From assembly GCF_022965805.1 (NCBI RefSeq), contig NC_133101.1, positions 12,437,069 to 12,501,068 on the forward strand: DNA of 64,000 nt, given 5' to 3'. Both the position numbers and the translations under genes were made by a program. The notes under the pieces are model-generated. The model ran no database searches and had not been told where the DNA came from. It worked only from the letters and a program-made list of their open reading frames with translations. How positions within the stretch are numbered: the stretch's first letter is position 1; the number at the start of each line of letters is the position of its first letter. The stretch comes from Primulina eburnea (Eukaryota > Streptophyta > Magnoliopsida > Lamiales > Gesneriaceae). This document shows positions 12,413 through 24,839 of the stretch, one piece after another.

Positions 12413-12970
12413 CTAAAGACAATTTCTCACCTCAAATAGTTGCTCATCAGGGAACCAATCATTGATAGCATGATCGACAGAATCATCACAAATAAATTCT
12501 AATCTAGACAAGTGATCTGCTACCACATTCTCAACACCTTTCTTGTCTTTGATTTCTAAGTCAAACTCTTGCAATAATAAAATACACCGAAGTAAGCGTG
12601 GCTTCGCATCTTTTTTAGCAAGTAAGTATTTAAGGGCAGAATGATCAGTGAATACAATTACTTTGGACAAAACAAGGTATGAATGAAATTTGTCAAGTGC
12701 AAATACTACCGCAAGTAATTCCTTTTCAGTTGTTGCATAATTCAATTGAGCCTCATCTAAGATCTTACTTGCATAGTAAATTGTATGAAATACCTTGTTT
12801 TGCCGCTGGCCAAGTACGGCCCCCACTGCAGTGTCACTGGCGTCGCACATGATCTCGAAAGGTAGATCCCAATCCGGTGCTACCAAGACAGGAGCCGTCA
12901 CCAAGCGCTCCTTCAAGTTCTCGTATGCCTGTAAACAGTCAGAATTGAAATCAAATGGCACATCTTTCAT
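12413..12970 (-). pseudogene. Athila RNase H domain, open but separated
   Basis: A 185-residue frame with [48 protein letters not shown] and VADHLSRL, the standard Ty3/gypsy RNase H motifs including the D, E and D positions. It follows the RT frame with a shift at about 12970 and is separated from integrase by stops near 12330-12413. Confidence 0.85.
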
Positions 12971-13779
12971 AAGTAAGGAAGATAGAGGTTTGGCAATTTT
13001 TGAAAAATCTTTATAAAACGCTGATAAAAATCGGCGTGGCCAAGAAAACTTCTAACTCCCTTTATGGACGCCGGAGGTGGTAAGTTCTTGATAACTTCAA
13101 CTTTCGCCTTATCCACCTCTATTCCGTGCTCCGAAATCTTGTGCCCTAAGACAATTCCCTCTTGTACCATGAAATGGCACTTTTCCCAATTTAGCACCAA
13201 ATTCGTCTCCTCACATCTCAACAACACCACCTTCAAGTTCTGCAAACAGTCATCAAAAGAAGGGCCGAAAATAGAGAAGTCATCCATAAAAATTTCAAGA
13301 AAAGTTTCTATCATATCATGGAATATAGCGGTCATGCAACGTTGAAATGTGGCAGGGGCATTACAAAGACCAAACGGCATGCGGCGAAAAGCGAAAGTTC
13401 CATAAGGACAAGTGAAAGTGGTTTTCCTCTTGGTCCTCAGGTGCGATGGTGATTTGATTATACCCCGAATACCCGTCTAGAAAACAATAAAACTCATGAC
13501 CCGCTAACTCTCAAGCATTTGATCAATAAAAGGAAGGGGAAAGTGGTCTTTTCGGGTGGCATCATTCAATTTCCTATAATCAATGCACACATGCCATCCC
13601 GTAACAGTCCTGGTGGGTATTAGTTCATTATTATCATTCGTAATCACAGTAATCCCACCCTTTTTTGGCACACACTGAACTAGACTTACCCATGCACTAT
13701 CAGATATATGATATATAATACCTGCATCGAGAAGCTTAATTGTTTCAGCCTTTACTACCTCTTGCATCTTTGGATTCAA
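12967..13779 (-). pseudogene. Athila reverse transcriptase, broken
   Basis: Two frames give most of RT. Frame 13504-13779 has GWHVCIDYRKLNDATRKDHF, and frame 12967-13380 has MPFGLCNAPATFQRCM and the catalytic box FMDDFS, then LGHKIS and the thumb. The segment 13381-13503 between them, which should hold the KTTFxCPYGTFA-like block, is shifted and contains stops. Confidence 0.85.
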
Positions 13780-13937
13780 TCTTCAATGAGGTTGCACAAG
13801 AGGTGAGTACTTGTCTTCCATCAAGATCTTTTGCATACAGACTGATGGGTTGATCCCTTTGATATCTGCCACCTTCCACGTAAATGCACCCTTGTGCGCT
13901 TTCAGAACCTCCAACAGTTTGTCTTCCATCACATATG

Positions 13938-14717
13938 TCAAAGCAGCAGAAATAATGACAGGTAAGTGTTATTCTCTCCTAAGTATACGTACTTGAGGTG
14001 TGGAGGAAACGGCTTTAGCTCAAGTGTTGGTGGGTCCTCGATGCTTGACTTTGGCGGTGTCATATCTCTTCGCTCCCCTAGATCCTCCAGTTTCATCCTC
14101 ATCGGCCTTCTCCATGGATGGTTGGAATTGAAGTGTGCCACGATTTCAGCTTTTTCTTCGTCCAATTCCTCTTCTTTCAATTCGGTTGTGAGAGTGGCTT
14201 CCAATGGGTCTTTCATGGCGTCCTGCACAAAATTGCACACAAGTGAATCCACAGCATCAATTCTAAAACAGTCATCATTGTGCAATGTGTGCTTAAGAGC
14301 ATTAAAGACGTTAAAAGTAATTTCTTCCTCGCCCACTCTCAATCTCAACTTCCCTTCTTGAACATCAATCAGGGCCTTGCCAGTCGCAAGGAATGGTCTC
14401 CCAAGAATCAGAGGCATCTCTATGTCTTCCTCCATGTCAAGTACCACAAAGTCCGCAGGGAAAATAAATTTGTCCACTTTCACTAGTACATCCTCAATCA
14501 CTCCGCGGGGGTACTTGACAGATCCGTCAGCTAGTTGTAGAGACATCCTCGTTGGCTTAGGTTCTCCCAACCCGAGTTTCCTAAAAACAGAAAAAGGCAT
14601 CAAGTTAATACTTGCACCGAGATCACATAACGCTTTATGAAAAACAACATCACCAATCATGCAAGGAATAGAAAAACTCCCTGGGTCTTTAAGTTTTGGT
14701 GGGATTTTGTTTTGCAC
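13938..14717 (-). pseudogene. Athila aspartic protease region
   Basis: A 259-residue frame with the protease site CDLGASINLMP (family D-x-G-A), ADFVVLDM and LILGRPFLATG, which is typical of Athila. It is continuous in frame with gag except for one TGA between 14717 and 14727. The C-terminal part is acidic (EEELDEEKAEI) linker leading to RT. Shifts follow toward 13779-13938. Confidence 0.83.
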
Positions 14718-14726
14718 TAAAGCAGA

Positions 14727-16451
14727 TCAGTTTTCAGTCAGATTTACCGTCATGTGATCCTCCAAATTTCTCTTGTTTGCTAAGATGTCCTTCAGAAATT
14801 TTGCATAACTAGGCATTTGCATCAAAGCATCGGTAAAAGGAATATTGATATGCAATTTTTTAAACACTTCAAGAAACTTACCGAATTGGGCATCTAGTTT
14901 TGCTTTTTTCAATGCTGCAGGGAAGGGTGGAGGAATAACAATTTTAGGATGTGCAGTGGGTGCTGGTGTAGAGTTAGAAAACTTACCTTTGGATGTTTCA
15001 GCATGCTCATCCAATGTTGGAGTTTTCTCTTTTTCTCTTGACTCTAACACTTTCCCACTCTTCAACTCAATGGCCTTCACTTGCTCTTTTGGATTTGTCT
15101 CTGTGTTACTTGGCAAGGTGCCCGGCTCTCTACTTGCTATCATCTTGGCCAAGTGTCCAATCTGATTCTCTAGCCCTTTTATCGATGCATCTTGGTTTTG
15201 AAGCCTAGTTTCAGTGGATGAAATAAACTTAGACATCATTTGCACCAGGTTGGACTTTTCTTCTCTAGGAGGATCAGATCTGTACATCGGTAGTTTTCCA
15301 TATGGTTGTCCTCCCTGTGGTCGATTCTGATTGTTTTGACCACCCCATGAGAAGTTGGGATGTTGCCTCCATCCAGGATTGTATGTATTCGAATATGGTT
15401 CATTCCTCGGACAGTTTTGGACTCCCACTTGATTTACCGGTACTTCATTTGGCACATAGAAAGGGTTGTCATCTAGACAGTCTTTCACATAGTGTTCTCC
15501 TCCACACTTTTCACAGAATATCTCTTGAAGACGCATAGCTGTGCCACCCATGTTCAAGCCGTCCAGTTTCCTGTTCAACACATCAAGTTGTGCAGTAATA
15601 GGAGAAATATCAGTTACCTGGTGGACTCCTGCACTTCTCCGCTGGTTGTTCCTGTCAGATTGAGGGTGATAACTGCTAGCAGCCATCTCCTCTAACAACT
15701 CATATCCTTCTTCTGCAGTCTTTCTCAACAAATTGCCACAAGCAGCAGCATCTATCATAGTACGGTTATGAGTAAGCAAACCGTAATAAAATGTTTGAAC
15801 AACTAACCCAAGTGGTAATTCGTGATGTGGGCATCTTCGTAGTAGATCCTTGAAGCGCTCCCATGCCTCATATAAAGATTCTTGATCGAATTGAGCAAAT
15901 GTTGTAATGTCTGGCCGCAGCTTCTTGGTCTTTGATGGAGGGAAGTATTTGATGAGAAACGCTTTCGCCATATCCTCCCATGTAGTGATCGAACCTACAG
16001 GCAAATAGTTTAACCATGCTTTAGCTTTATCACGTAACGAGAAAGGAAATAAACGCAACCTAACAGCATCATCAGAAACGCCATTAAATTTAAAAGTGTC
16101 GCATATTTCAAGAAAATCTGCGATGTGCGTGTATGGGTCATCTACTGCAGTTCCTCCAAATTGGACTGTGTTCTGAATCATCTGGATTATAGCTGGCTTG
16201 ATTTCAAAGTGATTTGCCCGCACAATGGGCCTCACAATGCTAGGGCGTGCACCATCCAAAGAAGGCTGGGCATACTCTAGCATTGGTATGCGGCGCGGCA
16301 TCTCAATATGCCTCTCTTGATGGTGCTCTTCCTCATGCTCTTACTCGTGCCTCTCCATCAATTCCTTCAGTCTTTGCTGTTGTCGTCACCTGCGTAAGGT
16401 TCTTTCAATTTCAGGATCGAACTCAAGCTCCACGTCAAGTGACTTTGGCAT
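14727..16451 (-). pseudogene. Athila gag, N-terminal stops
   Basis: The long open part, 14727-16301 (524 residues), carries the Athila capsid signature (AWLNYLPVGSITTWEDMA, then FLIKYFPPSKTKKLR) and a C-C-H-C knuckle CEKCGGEHYVKDC near residue 263. A more natural start is the ATG at 16449-16451 (MPKSLDVELEFDPEIE), but two in-frame stops follow, at 16386-16388 and 16341-16343. Gag forms the particle; this copy is probably dead. Confidence 0.84.
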
Positions 16452-16551
16452 GCACTAGACAAGATACCTGGAATAATATATGGAGTGTTAGCTCAAGAAA
16501 AGTAAAATAATGCTAAAGAAGATAACTAAAAATAAAATTGTAGATTAACAA

Positions 16552-16569
16552 TCCCCGACAACGGCGCCA
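16552..16569 (-). other. Athila primer-binding site (tRNA-Asp type)
   Basis: On the minus strand TGGCGCCGTTGTCGGGGA lies 6 nt inside the 5' LTR. It pairs with the 3' end of tRNA-Asp as usual for Athila elements, with one likely mismatch from the common ...TTGCCGGGGA form. Confidence 0.85.
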
Positions 16570-16575
16570 AAAACT

Positions 16576-18053
16576 TGATCGAGCAAAACTTGAACTGTTG
16601 AATCCGCAAAAAAATATTATTTGTATGCTCAAAATTAATCGCAAGTGCACGATGTCAAGTAATAGAATAGTGTACGTGAGTACGAGTATCGTTCCGCTGA
16701 AGACTGTGTTTAACAATTATTATTCCAGTTTTTAAAACTTTAGCAACGAAATTTGAGTGATTGTTTTATAACTAATAAAATTTAATAAAACTAAATAAAC
16801 AAGTTCAAGAATTTAATGATAAAATATGAATGCTAGATCAATTGATTAAATTTCAATGATAAATGAATTTGTTGGGAATTCTGGTTCACCTACCCCTTGT
16901 TAATTAATTAATTCGTTCGATCGTGTTTGTCTGCTTCCGACAGGATTTCCCATTCAATTGAACACACTCTCTCGAGCTATGCCAAACTAATTCTACTCAA
17001 TGAAGTAATTAAATGTCTTTAATTATTTATTAAGAGTGAATCGCATTTCGATTTATGAAATCCCCTAATTTTCGACCCTATGGACTATAACTATCGGCAC
17101 GTATCCAATTTCATATGTCTATGCAAATTGTAGATCCGCGGGTTATACTACTCGATCCTATCACTAGTTATTCTCTCGAACTCACTCGTGATATGAAAAC
17201 GTCGTTAAAGTTAGCTACGCTCTAACAACACGGTAAAACTGTAATAAAATCAAGAATAACGCAACAATCGAATTATAAATTAACTAAAACAAAGTTTGGG
17301 GTAGGATCCCCTTAAATCCCAACAAATATTAAAGTTTAGCTACTAGAATTCATAGTAAAAATAAACGCAACAATGTTTAAATAAAAGAAACTAGATTAGA
17401 AATACTAGACGAGACGAAATCCACGAAGAACGATGCCCGGAAAATCACGAATCTTCAATTCCAAGCGCCAAATTGCTCTCCAAGACTTGTGTTTGCTGCA
17501 ATATGTCTGAATAATCCTCCAAAGTCGTCCAATCCCCTTACCATATCATTCTACTTCAGAAGATAAGGAATGGAATCGCGCATGATATTTTTCCAAAAAT
17601 ATGTGGCGGTCGGGCGGTAGAAAAGTACCGCTCGAGCGCCACACCTTCTGTAATTCGGCTTGGCACATGCGACATTCGCGCTCGGGCGGTAGAAATATAC
17701 CGCTCGAGCGCCGACTCTTCTGTAACTTTGGTCCTCGAATGCAACTTCTCGCGCCCGGGCGGTATAAAAGTACCACCCGAGCGCCAATCTTTCTGTCCGA
17801 TTCTTCAGTTATTCATCATTCGCGCCCGGGCGGTAGAAAATTACCGCTCAGGCGCCGCTTATTCTGTCCTTCACAATTCGCTCCGATTTCCGTGTTCCGA
17901 CCATTTTTCCTGCAATTTCATCACACACAAGTGAGACATGATAATATGCAAATGATTACTCTAAAATGAACAAAATGTAAATGAAATGCATGCATGCACT
18001 ATGCAAACACAACTAATCTAATGCAATAAAGCGCGTAAAAACCACACCTATCA
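16576..18053 (-). repeat. Athila right (5') LTR
   Basis: 1478 bp, TGATCGAG to CCTATCA on the plus strand. It carries the four-unit hairpin array at 17605-17856 and would hold the promoter for minus-strand transcription. No canonical TATA box stands out next to the array; the nearest AT-rich stretch is at about 17585-17603. Confidence 0.88.
17605..17856. repeat. Inverted-repeat array in Athila 5' LTR (4 units)
   Basis: Units at 17605-17640, 17678-17712, 17751-17784 and 17821-17856 are nearly the same as 7783-8034. Arms are GCTCGGGCGGTA / TACCGCTCGAGCGCC with loops GAAAAG, GAAATA, TAAAAG and GAAAAT. Confidence 0.88.
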
Positions 18054-18058
18054 ACTAC

Positions 18059-18442
18059 CTAGTAAATTTATACCCTTTAAAAGCATTACATATCCTTTAA
18101 ATAATTTAGTGACTTAACCCTTACTTATTGGAACTTAAATGAATTTATTTCCTACTCACCTCAAGTAACTTAAATAATTCCCTAAACCTCCTTATTAACT
18201 TAAATTAACTTACTAGCTAGCTAAATTAAATTCTGGAAAAATTTTCTGAATCTTAAATTTTATCTCTAAACTCCAACTCTAGTCCGGCCTTACTGAAATA
18301 ACTGAAAGAATAAAATTTAAACTAATGAAATAAAATAATTAACTTCTAAGAAAGCATTTAAATACTCATGCAATGAAGTCAATTTGATTTAAAATACTAG
18401 AATTATGCATGGCTTATACGTAGTCTAATTACGGGTTCTACA
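18059..18442 (-). repeat. Left (3') LTR of outer element, part 2
   Basis: Continues the LTR interrupted at 6859, starting CTAGTAAATTTATACCC as at 33078, and ends CGGGTTCTACA exactly as the right LTR does at 33461. On the minus strand the LTR starts TGTAGAACCCG. Confidence 0.9.
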
Positions 18443-18460
18443 ACTCTCCCCCCTTAAAAG
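18443..18460 (-). other. Polypurine tract of outer element
   Basis: Directly inside the 3' LTR, ACTCTCCCCCCTTAAAAG reads on the minus strand as a purine run ending at the LTR, the plus-strand priming site. Confidence 0.75.
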
Positions 18461-18477
18461 AAATTTCGTCCTCGAAA

Positions 18478-18954
18478 TTAAAACTCACCGAATAACTCGG
18501 GGTACTGACTCCTCATCTCTGGCTCAGACTCCCACGTAGCTTCCTCCTCTGAATGGTTGAGCCATTTGACTTTGACTCGCTTAACCAACTTGTTCCGAAG
18601 TTTCTTCTCCTGCCGGTCTAGGATCTGCACTGGTCTCTCTTCATAAGACAAGTTCGGAGTAAGCTGCAACGGCTCAAAGTTCAGCACATACGAAGGATTC
18701 GCCATGTACTTTCTCAGCATGGAGAGTGGAACACATTGTGTACTCCGGCCAGATTCGGCGGAAGAGCAACACGATAAGCTAGCGTTCCAACTCTGTCAAG
18801 GATCTCAAAGGGTCCAATGAATCTCGGACTGAGCTTCCCTTTCTTCCCAAATCGCATAACACCTTACATAGGTGCTATCTTCACAAAGACATGGTCGCCA
18901 ACAGCAAACTCTAGTTCTCTCCTTCTCTGATCTGCATAGCTTTTCTGTCGACTC
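18478..18954 (-). pseudogene. Outer element: integrase C-terminus and chromodomain-like tail
   Basis: On the minus strand the region before 18720 reads [16 protein letters not shown] and HNVFH-like text with a stop near 18860. Frame 18478-18720 then gives ERPVQILDRQ and EEATWESEPEM, the chromodomain-like tail typical of Tekay/Del elements. The coding sequence is cut by the Tekay insertion at 18959 and resumes at 26085, where the two halves meet in an AQSRQKSYAD-type stretch. Confidence 0.83.
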
Positions 18955-19870
18955 TGAGCTGTAGTGACCCGTTCCAGAATCACCTACTAATCAGAACTTA
19001 AGCATGCAAAATCAACATCTAAAATGAATCAGGTAAACAGCGGAAAAACAGTAATACAACCCAATCGAATCTGTAAGTACAAAATACTTAAACAACCAGA
19101 TCGAACTAAATTCTAAGAACAAATACCAATAACTACAGGTCAAGCTCTGCCAGCTCCCTGTCCACTCCCTCCTGGGCCGTCCAACCTGAGACCTGCCCCA
19201 TCGAATAGGGTGTCCAAAACAGAGATAAACCGAGGACGTGAGCATAAAACGCTCAGCACCGAAAGCATGAGTATACAAGACTATAATATGCATGTATGCG
19301 AAATGTACTGGATACCAGGATCTGGGTATAACGAAATACTGCTCAGGCAAATGACGTCAAGGTATGTAGCACTCTGCGCCGTCGCACCAGGAGGTGGCTC
19401 CCATACCAAAATAAACCTGTGGATATACCGGTGACCTGACCACCGTCGGCCAACGGGGTCCAACCATCCACAATAAACGAGGGCTGAGCACCCTCTCAAC
19501 AGGCTATCTCAAAGATAATCAGGCCCAATATGATTATGCAAATGCCGAATAATAAACCATGCATCATATGACAGATAATAATGCAACATATAAACATGCA
19601 ACACATAGTAAAGCATACTCAATCCTGCTATCTCGGATAGTACTTTCGTACCTCAAACCAGTAGATCCTAGCAATCAGCCCTAGAATCAAGCCTGCGCCC
19701 GTAGTCAGCCCACTGATGCCGCTAGCTCCCAACTAGAGCACAGCTCCGCTACAAAACCAGTAGCTCCCTGCTAGTGCCCGAACCTCGGGAAAAGACTAGA
19801 AATCTATCAGAAACGACTAAAACGCTCTGGAATGCTCGGAATTGGTGAGGAAATAGTGAAGCCTCGCGCC

Positions 19871-19881
19871 TCTATTTATAG
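19871..19881 (-). promoter_or_regulatory. TATA box in Tekay 3' LTR
   Basis: On the minus strand CTATAAATAGA is a strong plant TATA box immediately downstream of the repeat array. The same site is at 25751-25761 in the 5' LTR. Confidence 0.75.
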
Positions 19882-19884
19882 ACA

Positions 19885-20140
19885 ATGATCGGACGATCCG
19901 AACCACTTCGGACGATCCGATCCGGTACATACTTTGGACGATCCGATCCACTTCGGACGATCCGAATCCCTGCATGTCTTCCACGTGTCCAGCCACCTGC
20001 ATGTCTTACACTTGTCCAGCCACCTGTCTCGGACGGTCCGAACGTTGATCGGACGATCCGAACTCTGACCGGTCCTTCCGATCCCTGATCGGACGATCCG
20101 AACTCTGATCGGACGATCCGAACCATGATCGGTCCTTCCG
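19885..20140. repeat. Array of 10 TCGGACGATCCGA-type sites in Tekay 3' LTR
   Basis: Ten imperfectly palindromic 13-mers (TCGGA, 3-nt centre, TCCGA; variants TCGGACGGTCCGA, CCGGTCCTTCCGA) occur with about 20-bp spacing in two groups, 19887-19966 and 20028-20142. They are separated by a duplicated segment of about 27 bp (CTGCATGTCTTCCACGTGTC) that includes a G-box core CACGTG at about 19982. Confidence 0.9.
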
Positions 20141-20199
20141 ATCCCACCGAAATATAATTAATCCAATAATTAACTCAAATTAGGCATCGGGATACTACA

Positions 20200-20218
20200 T
20201 TCTCCCCCTCTAAAAAGG
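20200..20218 (-). other. Polypurine tract of Tekay element
   Basis: TTCTCCCCCTCTAAAAAGG directly inside the 3' LTR. The minus strand is a purine run (CCTTTTTAGAGGGGGAGAA) abutting the LTR start. Confidence 0.8.
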
Positions 20219-20326
20219 ATTTCGTCCGCGAAATCGAGTCTGAAGAATGACAATTCTGAACAACAATACATTCAACTTAAGAATGAATTACAACTGAAAG
20301 TACAATCATAACTGAAAATACTACAA

Positions 20327-23300
20327 CTAGAACAACTCTGGATGCTCTGACCGCATGCGACTCTCTAGTTCCCAAGTAGCTTCTTCAGTACCTCGTCGCT
20401 GCCACTGCACTAAGACAAGAGGAATAGTCTTATTCCGCAGTACCTTATCCTTCCGGTCTAAGATCGAAACCGGTCTTTCCACAAAAGACAAATCCTGATT
20501 CAGCTGAACTTCTGTCGGATGCAAAACATGAGACTCATCCGCTACGTATCGTCTCAACAAGGACACATGAAACACATTGTGAACACTAGACAGATACGGT
20601 GGCAAAGCTAATCTGTAGGCCAAATCTCCCACGCATTCTAAGATCTCAAAAGGGCTAATGAATCTCGGAGATAGCTTACCCTTGAGTCCAAACCTCAGAA
20701 TCCTCCGAAAAGGTGATACCTTGAGAAACACTTTCTCGCCTGCATCAAAATGAAGAGGTCCGCGCTTGGTGTTCGCATAACTCGCTTGTCGATCCTGAGC
20801 AGTCTTAATCCGCTGCTTGATCACAAGAACTTTGTCCATGGCCGGCTGAATCAATTCTGGACCCTCGACCTGCCGTTCTCCGACTTCCTCCCAGAACAGA
20901 GGAGTACGACAACGTCGACCATACAACGCTTCAAACGGAGACATACCAATACTCCTATGAAAACTGTTGTTGTATGCAAACTCTATCAGTGGCAGATGAT
21001 CCTGCCAAGCTGGCCCGAAATCCATCACACAAGATCTCAACATATCCTCAAGGGTACGAATAGTCCTCTCTGACTGGCCGTCAGTCTCCGGGTGATATGC
21101 AGTACTCAAACTCAAGGTAGTACCCAAAGCTTGCTGAAAGCTGCCCCAAAATCTAGATGTAAATCGAGGATCTCTGTCACTAACGATACTCACAGGCACA
21201 CCATGAAACCGTACAATCTCCTGAATGTACAACCGTGCCATCCGATCGAAAGTGAAATCTCTGTTATACGGAAGAAAATGGGCAGACTTAGTAAGCCGAT
21301 CTACTACCACCCAGATAGCATCTCTATTCCCCACAGACATAGGCAAGTGAGTCACGAAGTCCATCGTGATATGCTCCCACTTCCACTCCGGAATAGGAAG
21401 ATTCTGCAATAACCCTCCAGGTCGTCGATACTCAGCCTTCACCTGCTGACAGACTAGGCACTTGGAGACATACTGATAAACATTACGTTTCATACCTTTC
21501 CACCAAAATCGAGTCCTCAAATCCTTATACATCTTGTTGCTCCCCGGATGAACACTCAACTTGCTACGATGAGCCTGGGACAAAATCTCCTCCCTCAAAG
21601 TGTCATCTTCCGGTACAACAACACGACCAGATAAACACAAAAGACCCTCGGACTGATAGTGGAATCCAGAAGTATTATCTCCATCAGCCAACCGAGCTAA
21701 TCTCTGAACCTTAGAATCAGACATCTGAGCATCTCTAATCCGAGAATACAGAACTGGCTCAGACAAAATAGTAGCTACACGGATACTGTCGGTTCCCTTC
21801 CGATGCTTACAATTGAATCCCATCGAACAGAAATCCTGAATAATCCCAGATACAGCACAAGTCTGAAGAGCAGACAATCTCACCTTGCGACTAAGAGCAT
21901 CGGCTGTGAGATTCGCAGAGCCTGGATGATACTTGATCTCACAATCATAATCCTTGAGTAGATCCATCCAACGACGCTGACGCATGTTCAACTCAGCCTG
22001 AGTGAATAGATACTTCAAACTCTTATGATCAGTGAAAATCTCAAATCGCTCACCATACAGATAATGGCGCCAGATTTTCAAAGCAAAAATGATCGCTGCT
22101 AATTCCAGATCATGAACAGGATAGTTTTCCTCATGAGGCTTCAACTGCCTCGACGCATAAGCAATCACATGCTCATTCTGCATCAGAACACACCCTAGTC
22201 CCTGCAAAGAGGCATCGGTGTAAACACTGAAACCACCAGATCCAGACGGTAAAGCCAAAACAGGCGCAGATGTCAAACGTCTGCGAAGTTCCAAGAAGCT
22301 CTCTTCGCCCTCTGATGTCCACTCAAATGAAACATCTTTCCGAGTGAGCTGAGTGAGTGGTTTAGCAATCTGAGAGAAGTTGGTAATGAAACGGCGATAA
22401 TACCCAGCCAATCCCAGAAAACTGCGGATCTCGGCTACTGTCGTCGGACGCGACCAGTTCAATACCGCTTCCACCTTGCTCGGGTCAACTGAAACTCCCT
22501 CGCTAGAAATGACATGACCAAGGAATACAACCCTGTCAATCCAAAACTCACATTTACTCAACTTCGCATAAAGCTGATTCTCGCGAAGTGTCTGTAAAAT
22601 AATCCTTAAGTGTTGTGCATGTTCTTGCTGATCATGCGAATAGATTAAGATATCATCTATAAACACCACAACAAACTTATCCAAGAAATCCCGAAACACC
22701 CGATTCATCAGATCCATAAAAACTGCTGGTGCATTCGTCACCCCAAAAGGCATAACCAGAAACTCATAATGCCCATACCGGGTCCTGAATGCAGTCTTCG
22801 ATATATCTCCCTGATGAACTCGAAGCTGATGATAACCAGACCTTAAATCGATCTTGGAAAACACAGAGGTACCTTGCAGTTGATCAAATAAATCATCAAT
22901 CCGTGGCAACGGATACTTATTCTTTATCGTAGCACGATTCAACTGCCGATAATCTATGCAGAGCCGCATAGAACCATCCTTCTTTTTGACAAAAAGAACT
23001 GGTGCTCCCCACGGGGACACACTGGGTCGAATATACCCCTTGTCAAGAAGATCCTGCAACTGCTGTTTCAATTCTTGCATCTCCGATGGAGCTAGACGAT
23101 AAGGAGCTCTAGAGATTGGTGCCGAGCCTGGCACTAAATCAATGCCGAAATCTACTTCCCGAACAGGAGGAAAACCAGGAATCTCCTCGGGAAAAACATC
23201 CGGAAAATCGCAAACCACTGGAATGTCACTGACACCAACACTACCTGCGGACGAATCAATAGCATAGATAAGGTAGCCTTCCCCGCCCGACTCTAAAGCA

Positions 23301-24754
23301 CGACAGGCTTTCAGAGCAGAAACCACAGGCATCGGGGGTCGCGCTCCCTCTCCATAGAAAAACCAACTGTCGCCCTCAACTGGACGAAACTGCACAAACT
23401 TCTGATAACAGTCCACAGTAGCTCTAAACATAGTCAGCACACCTATTCCCAGAATGCAATCAAAATCCTCCATCGCAAGAATCATCAAATTAGCAGTTAA
23501 AATATTACCCTCAAACTCTAGAGGACAACCCAAAACTAGACGCTTAGCTAGCGCCGAATGACCCATAGGTGTGGAAACAGATACCACAACACCCAAAGAA
23601 GTGAAAGGTAACGCATGACGCTTAGCAAATCTCGCAGATATGAATGAATGCGATGCACCAGTATCAATGAGAACGTAAGCAGGTAATCCACATAATAAAA
23701 ACATACCTGCGATAACTCTCTCGTTCTCCTCAGCAGCCTGATCCTGGTTAAGAGCAAAGACCTGCCCTTGAGTACGCGGTCGGAGGTTAGAACCCTGAGT
23801 AGACTGTCCCTGCTGTGGCCTCTGATGAACTGAAGCCTGAGAACCAAATCCTGATCCTCCGCCAGTCTGTGGACAATCTCTCTTCATGTGGCCCATCTCA
23901 CCGCACTTGTAACAAGCACCCGCAACCTTGCGACAACGCTCCGTCGGATGATCCTTCCCGCAATTCTGACACGGGCCCTTCTTCTTCCCAAAATGATGAA
24001 CTCCTCCAGATACAGAGGAAGAAGAAGTAGATCCAGCCTTCTTAAACGAATGGGCGCGGGGACCCAAAGAACTAGTAGGACGAGCAGACTGCATGGCTCG
24101 ACCTCTCAGCAAGCTGCCCTCAGCTTGGCGACAACGGTTTACAAGGCCCTCATATGATGTCGGATCATCGCAGACAACCACCCGATCATAAATCTCCTGA
24201 TTGAGGCCCTGAAGAAAATGATTATACTTGGCCGTAGCATTGTCACTGACATGAGGAACATATGGAAGCAACTCAAAGAACTTCTGCTGATACTCATCAA
24301 CAGACAAGCTTCCCTGCTTCAGATTGATCAACTCAATCGCCTTGGTCTGCAGAAGAGCTGGCGGAAAGTAAAGCAGCATGAAAGCGGCTCGGAAATCGGC
24401 CCAAAGAACTCGACCCTGACGCTGAACTATCGGTGCAGAGGTAGATCTCCACCACTTACGCGCACCACCCTCCAGCAAGAAATCGAGGGTATCCATCTGC
24501 TGCTCCGTCGAGCACTGAAAAGTCTTGAAACAGCTCTCCATCCTCTCGAGCCAGTTCTCCGCAACATCCGGAGTCTCACCGCCCGAAAGAGGTTTCGGCC
24601 CCATCTGCAAGAACCGATGCATACTAAAACTCCTATGCTCATCACGACGGTGCTGACGACGTTCTCGATGCTCTCGGCGACGCTCCCGATCGTCGCGGTC
24701 TCCCCAGCGTCCCACGCTGCCATGACTACTAGCATCGTCGTCATAACCAGACAT
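20327..24754 (-). CDS. Tekay-type gag-pol polyprotein (1475 aa)
   Basis: One open frame encodes all proteins needed for retrotransposition in the nucleus and cytoplasm. An Arg-rich N-terminus (residues 15-45) precedes capsid (about 45-225), followed by two Cys-rich knuckles, [13 protein letters not shown] at about 262 and [14 protein letters not shown] at about 281. The protease site is DTGASHSF at about 364. RT spans about 530-770, with catalytic FIDD at about 698. RNase H is at about 840-955 (TDASLQG, TDHKSL, ADALSR). Integrase runs from about 1060, with an HHCC finger ending CLVCQQ, D at about 1131, D at about 1193 and E at about 1229. A chromodomain-like tail ([11 protein letters not shown] to EEATWELE) is at 1427-1470. 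The start ATG follows the PBS by about 70 nt. No stops or shifts are seen, and length is normal for the lineage. Confidence 0.95.
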   Translation of the reverse strand: MSGYDDDASSHGSVGRWGDRDDRERRREHRERRQHRRDEHRSFSMHRFLQMGPKPLSGGETPDVAENWLERMESCFKTFQCSTEQQMDTLDFLLEGGARKWWRSTSAPIVQRQGRVLWADFRAAFMLLYFPPALLQTKAIELINLKQGSLSVDEYQQKFFELLPYVPHVSDNATAKYNHFLQGLNQEIYDRVVVCDDPTSYEGLVNRCRQAEGSLLRGRAMQSARPTSSLGPRAHSFKKAGSTSSSSVSGGVHHFGKKKGPCQNCGKDHPTERCRKVAGACYKCGEMGHMKRDCPQTGGGSGFGSQASVHQRPQQGQSTQGSNLRPRTQGQVFALNQDQAAEENERVIAGMFLLCGLPAYVLIDTGASHSFISARFAKRHALPFTSLGVVVSVSTPMGHSALAKRLVLGCPLEFEGNILTANLMILAMEDFDCILGIGVLTMFRATVDCYQKFVQFRPVEGDSWFFYGEGARPPMPVVSALKACRALESGGEGYLIYAIDSSAGSVGVSDIPVVCDFPDVFPEEIPGFPPVREVDFGIDLVPGSAPISRAPYRLAPSEMQELKQQLQDLLDKGYIRPSVSPWGAPVLFVKKKDGSMRLCIDYRQLNRATIKNKYPLPRIDDLFDQLQGTSVFSKIDLRSGYHQLRVHQGDISKTAFRTRYGHYEFLVMPFGVTNAPAVFMDLMNRVFRDFLDKFVVVFIDDILIYSHDQQEHAQHLRIILQTLRENQLYAKLSKCEFWIDRVVFLGHVISSEGVSVDPSKVEAVLNWSRPTTVAEIRSFLGLAGYYRRFITNFSQIAKPLTQLTRKDVSFEWTSEGEESFLELRRRLTSAPVLALPSGSGGFSVYTDASLQGLGCVLMQNEHVIAYASRQLKPHEENYPVHDLELAAIIFALKIWRHYLYGERFEIFTDHKSLKYLFTQAELNMRQRRWMDLLKDYDCEIKYHPGSANLTADALSRKVRLSALQTCAVSGIIQDFCSMGFNCKHRKGTDSIRVATILSEPVLYSRIRDAQMSDSKVQRLARLADGDNTSGFHYQSEGLLCLSGRVVVPEDDTLREEILSQAHRSKLSVHPGSNKMYKDLRTRFWWKGMKRNVYQYVSKCLVCQQVKAEYRRPGGLLQNLPIPEWKWEHITMDFVTHLPMSVGNRDAIWVVVDRLTKSAHFLPYNRDFTFDRMARLYIQEIVRFHGVPVSIVSDRDPRFTSRFWGSFQQALGTTLSLSTAYHPETDGQSERTIRTLEDMLRSCVMDFGPAWQDHLPLIEFAYNNSFHRSIGMSPFEALYGRRCRTPLFWEEVGERQVEGPELIQPAMDKVLVIKQRIKTAQDRQASYANTKRGPLHFDAGEKVFLKVSPFRRILRFGLKGKLSPRFISPFEILECVGDLAYRLALPPYLSSVHNVFHVSLLRRYVADESHVLHPTEVQLNQDLSFVERPVSILDRKDKVLRNKTIPLVLVQWQRRGTEEATWELESRMRSEHPELF

Positions 24755-24823
24755 CTCTAGCTACAAAAGTTACGAGAGATTAAACCCAAAAGAACAGTTC
24801 CAAATCCCAAAATCTTAATGCAT

Positions 24824-24835
24824 GCTCTGATACCA
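24824..24835 (-). other. Tekay primer-binding site (initiator Met tRNA)
   Basis: TGGTATCAGAGC on the minus strand, 4 nt inside the 5' LTR end at 24840, is a perfect match to the tRNA-iMet 3' complement commonly used by Tekay elements. Confidence 0.92.
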
Positions 24836-24839
24836 TAAA

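Larger units (their letters stand above)
6860..18053 (-). mobile_element. Athila-type Ty3/gypsy retrotransposon nested in outer LTR
   Basis: The element is about 11.2 kb with TG...CA ends and 5-bp flanks ATTAC (6855-6859) and ACTAC (18054-18058). The uninterrupted LTR at 33073 reads ATTAC, so this is a target duplication with one later change. LTRs are 6860-8246 and 16576-18053. The PBS fits tRNA-Asp, the usual Athila primer. Minus-strand order is gag, protease, RT, RNase H, integrase, then an extra ORF with the plant transposon protein domain. This order, the gag sequence and the primer together define the Athila lineage. All frames carry stops or shifts, so the copy is not autonomous. The two LTRs differ by one indel of about 90 bp and scattered bases, so it is clearly older than the Tekay element. 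Confidence 0.9.
18960..20199 (-). repeat. Tekay left (3') LTR
   Basis: 1240 bp, matching 24840-26079 with six substitutions and no indels. On the minus strand it runs TGTAGTATCCCG ... GGGTCACTACA. U3 holds the TCGGACGATCCGA array at 19885-20140, followed by a TATA box at 19871-19881. Confidence 0.95.

Noticed and set aside
17758..17772. GGTATAAAAG inside an Athila hairpin looks like a plus-strand TATA box
   Set aside because: It faces away from the coding direction and is one variant of the hairpin loop (others have GGTAGAAAA), so it is probably a chance variant.
24218..24760. 180-codon plus-strand frame antisense to Tekay gag
   Set aside because: It mirrors the intact gag reading frame, has no domain, and ends at the gag boundary; treated as a shadow.
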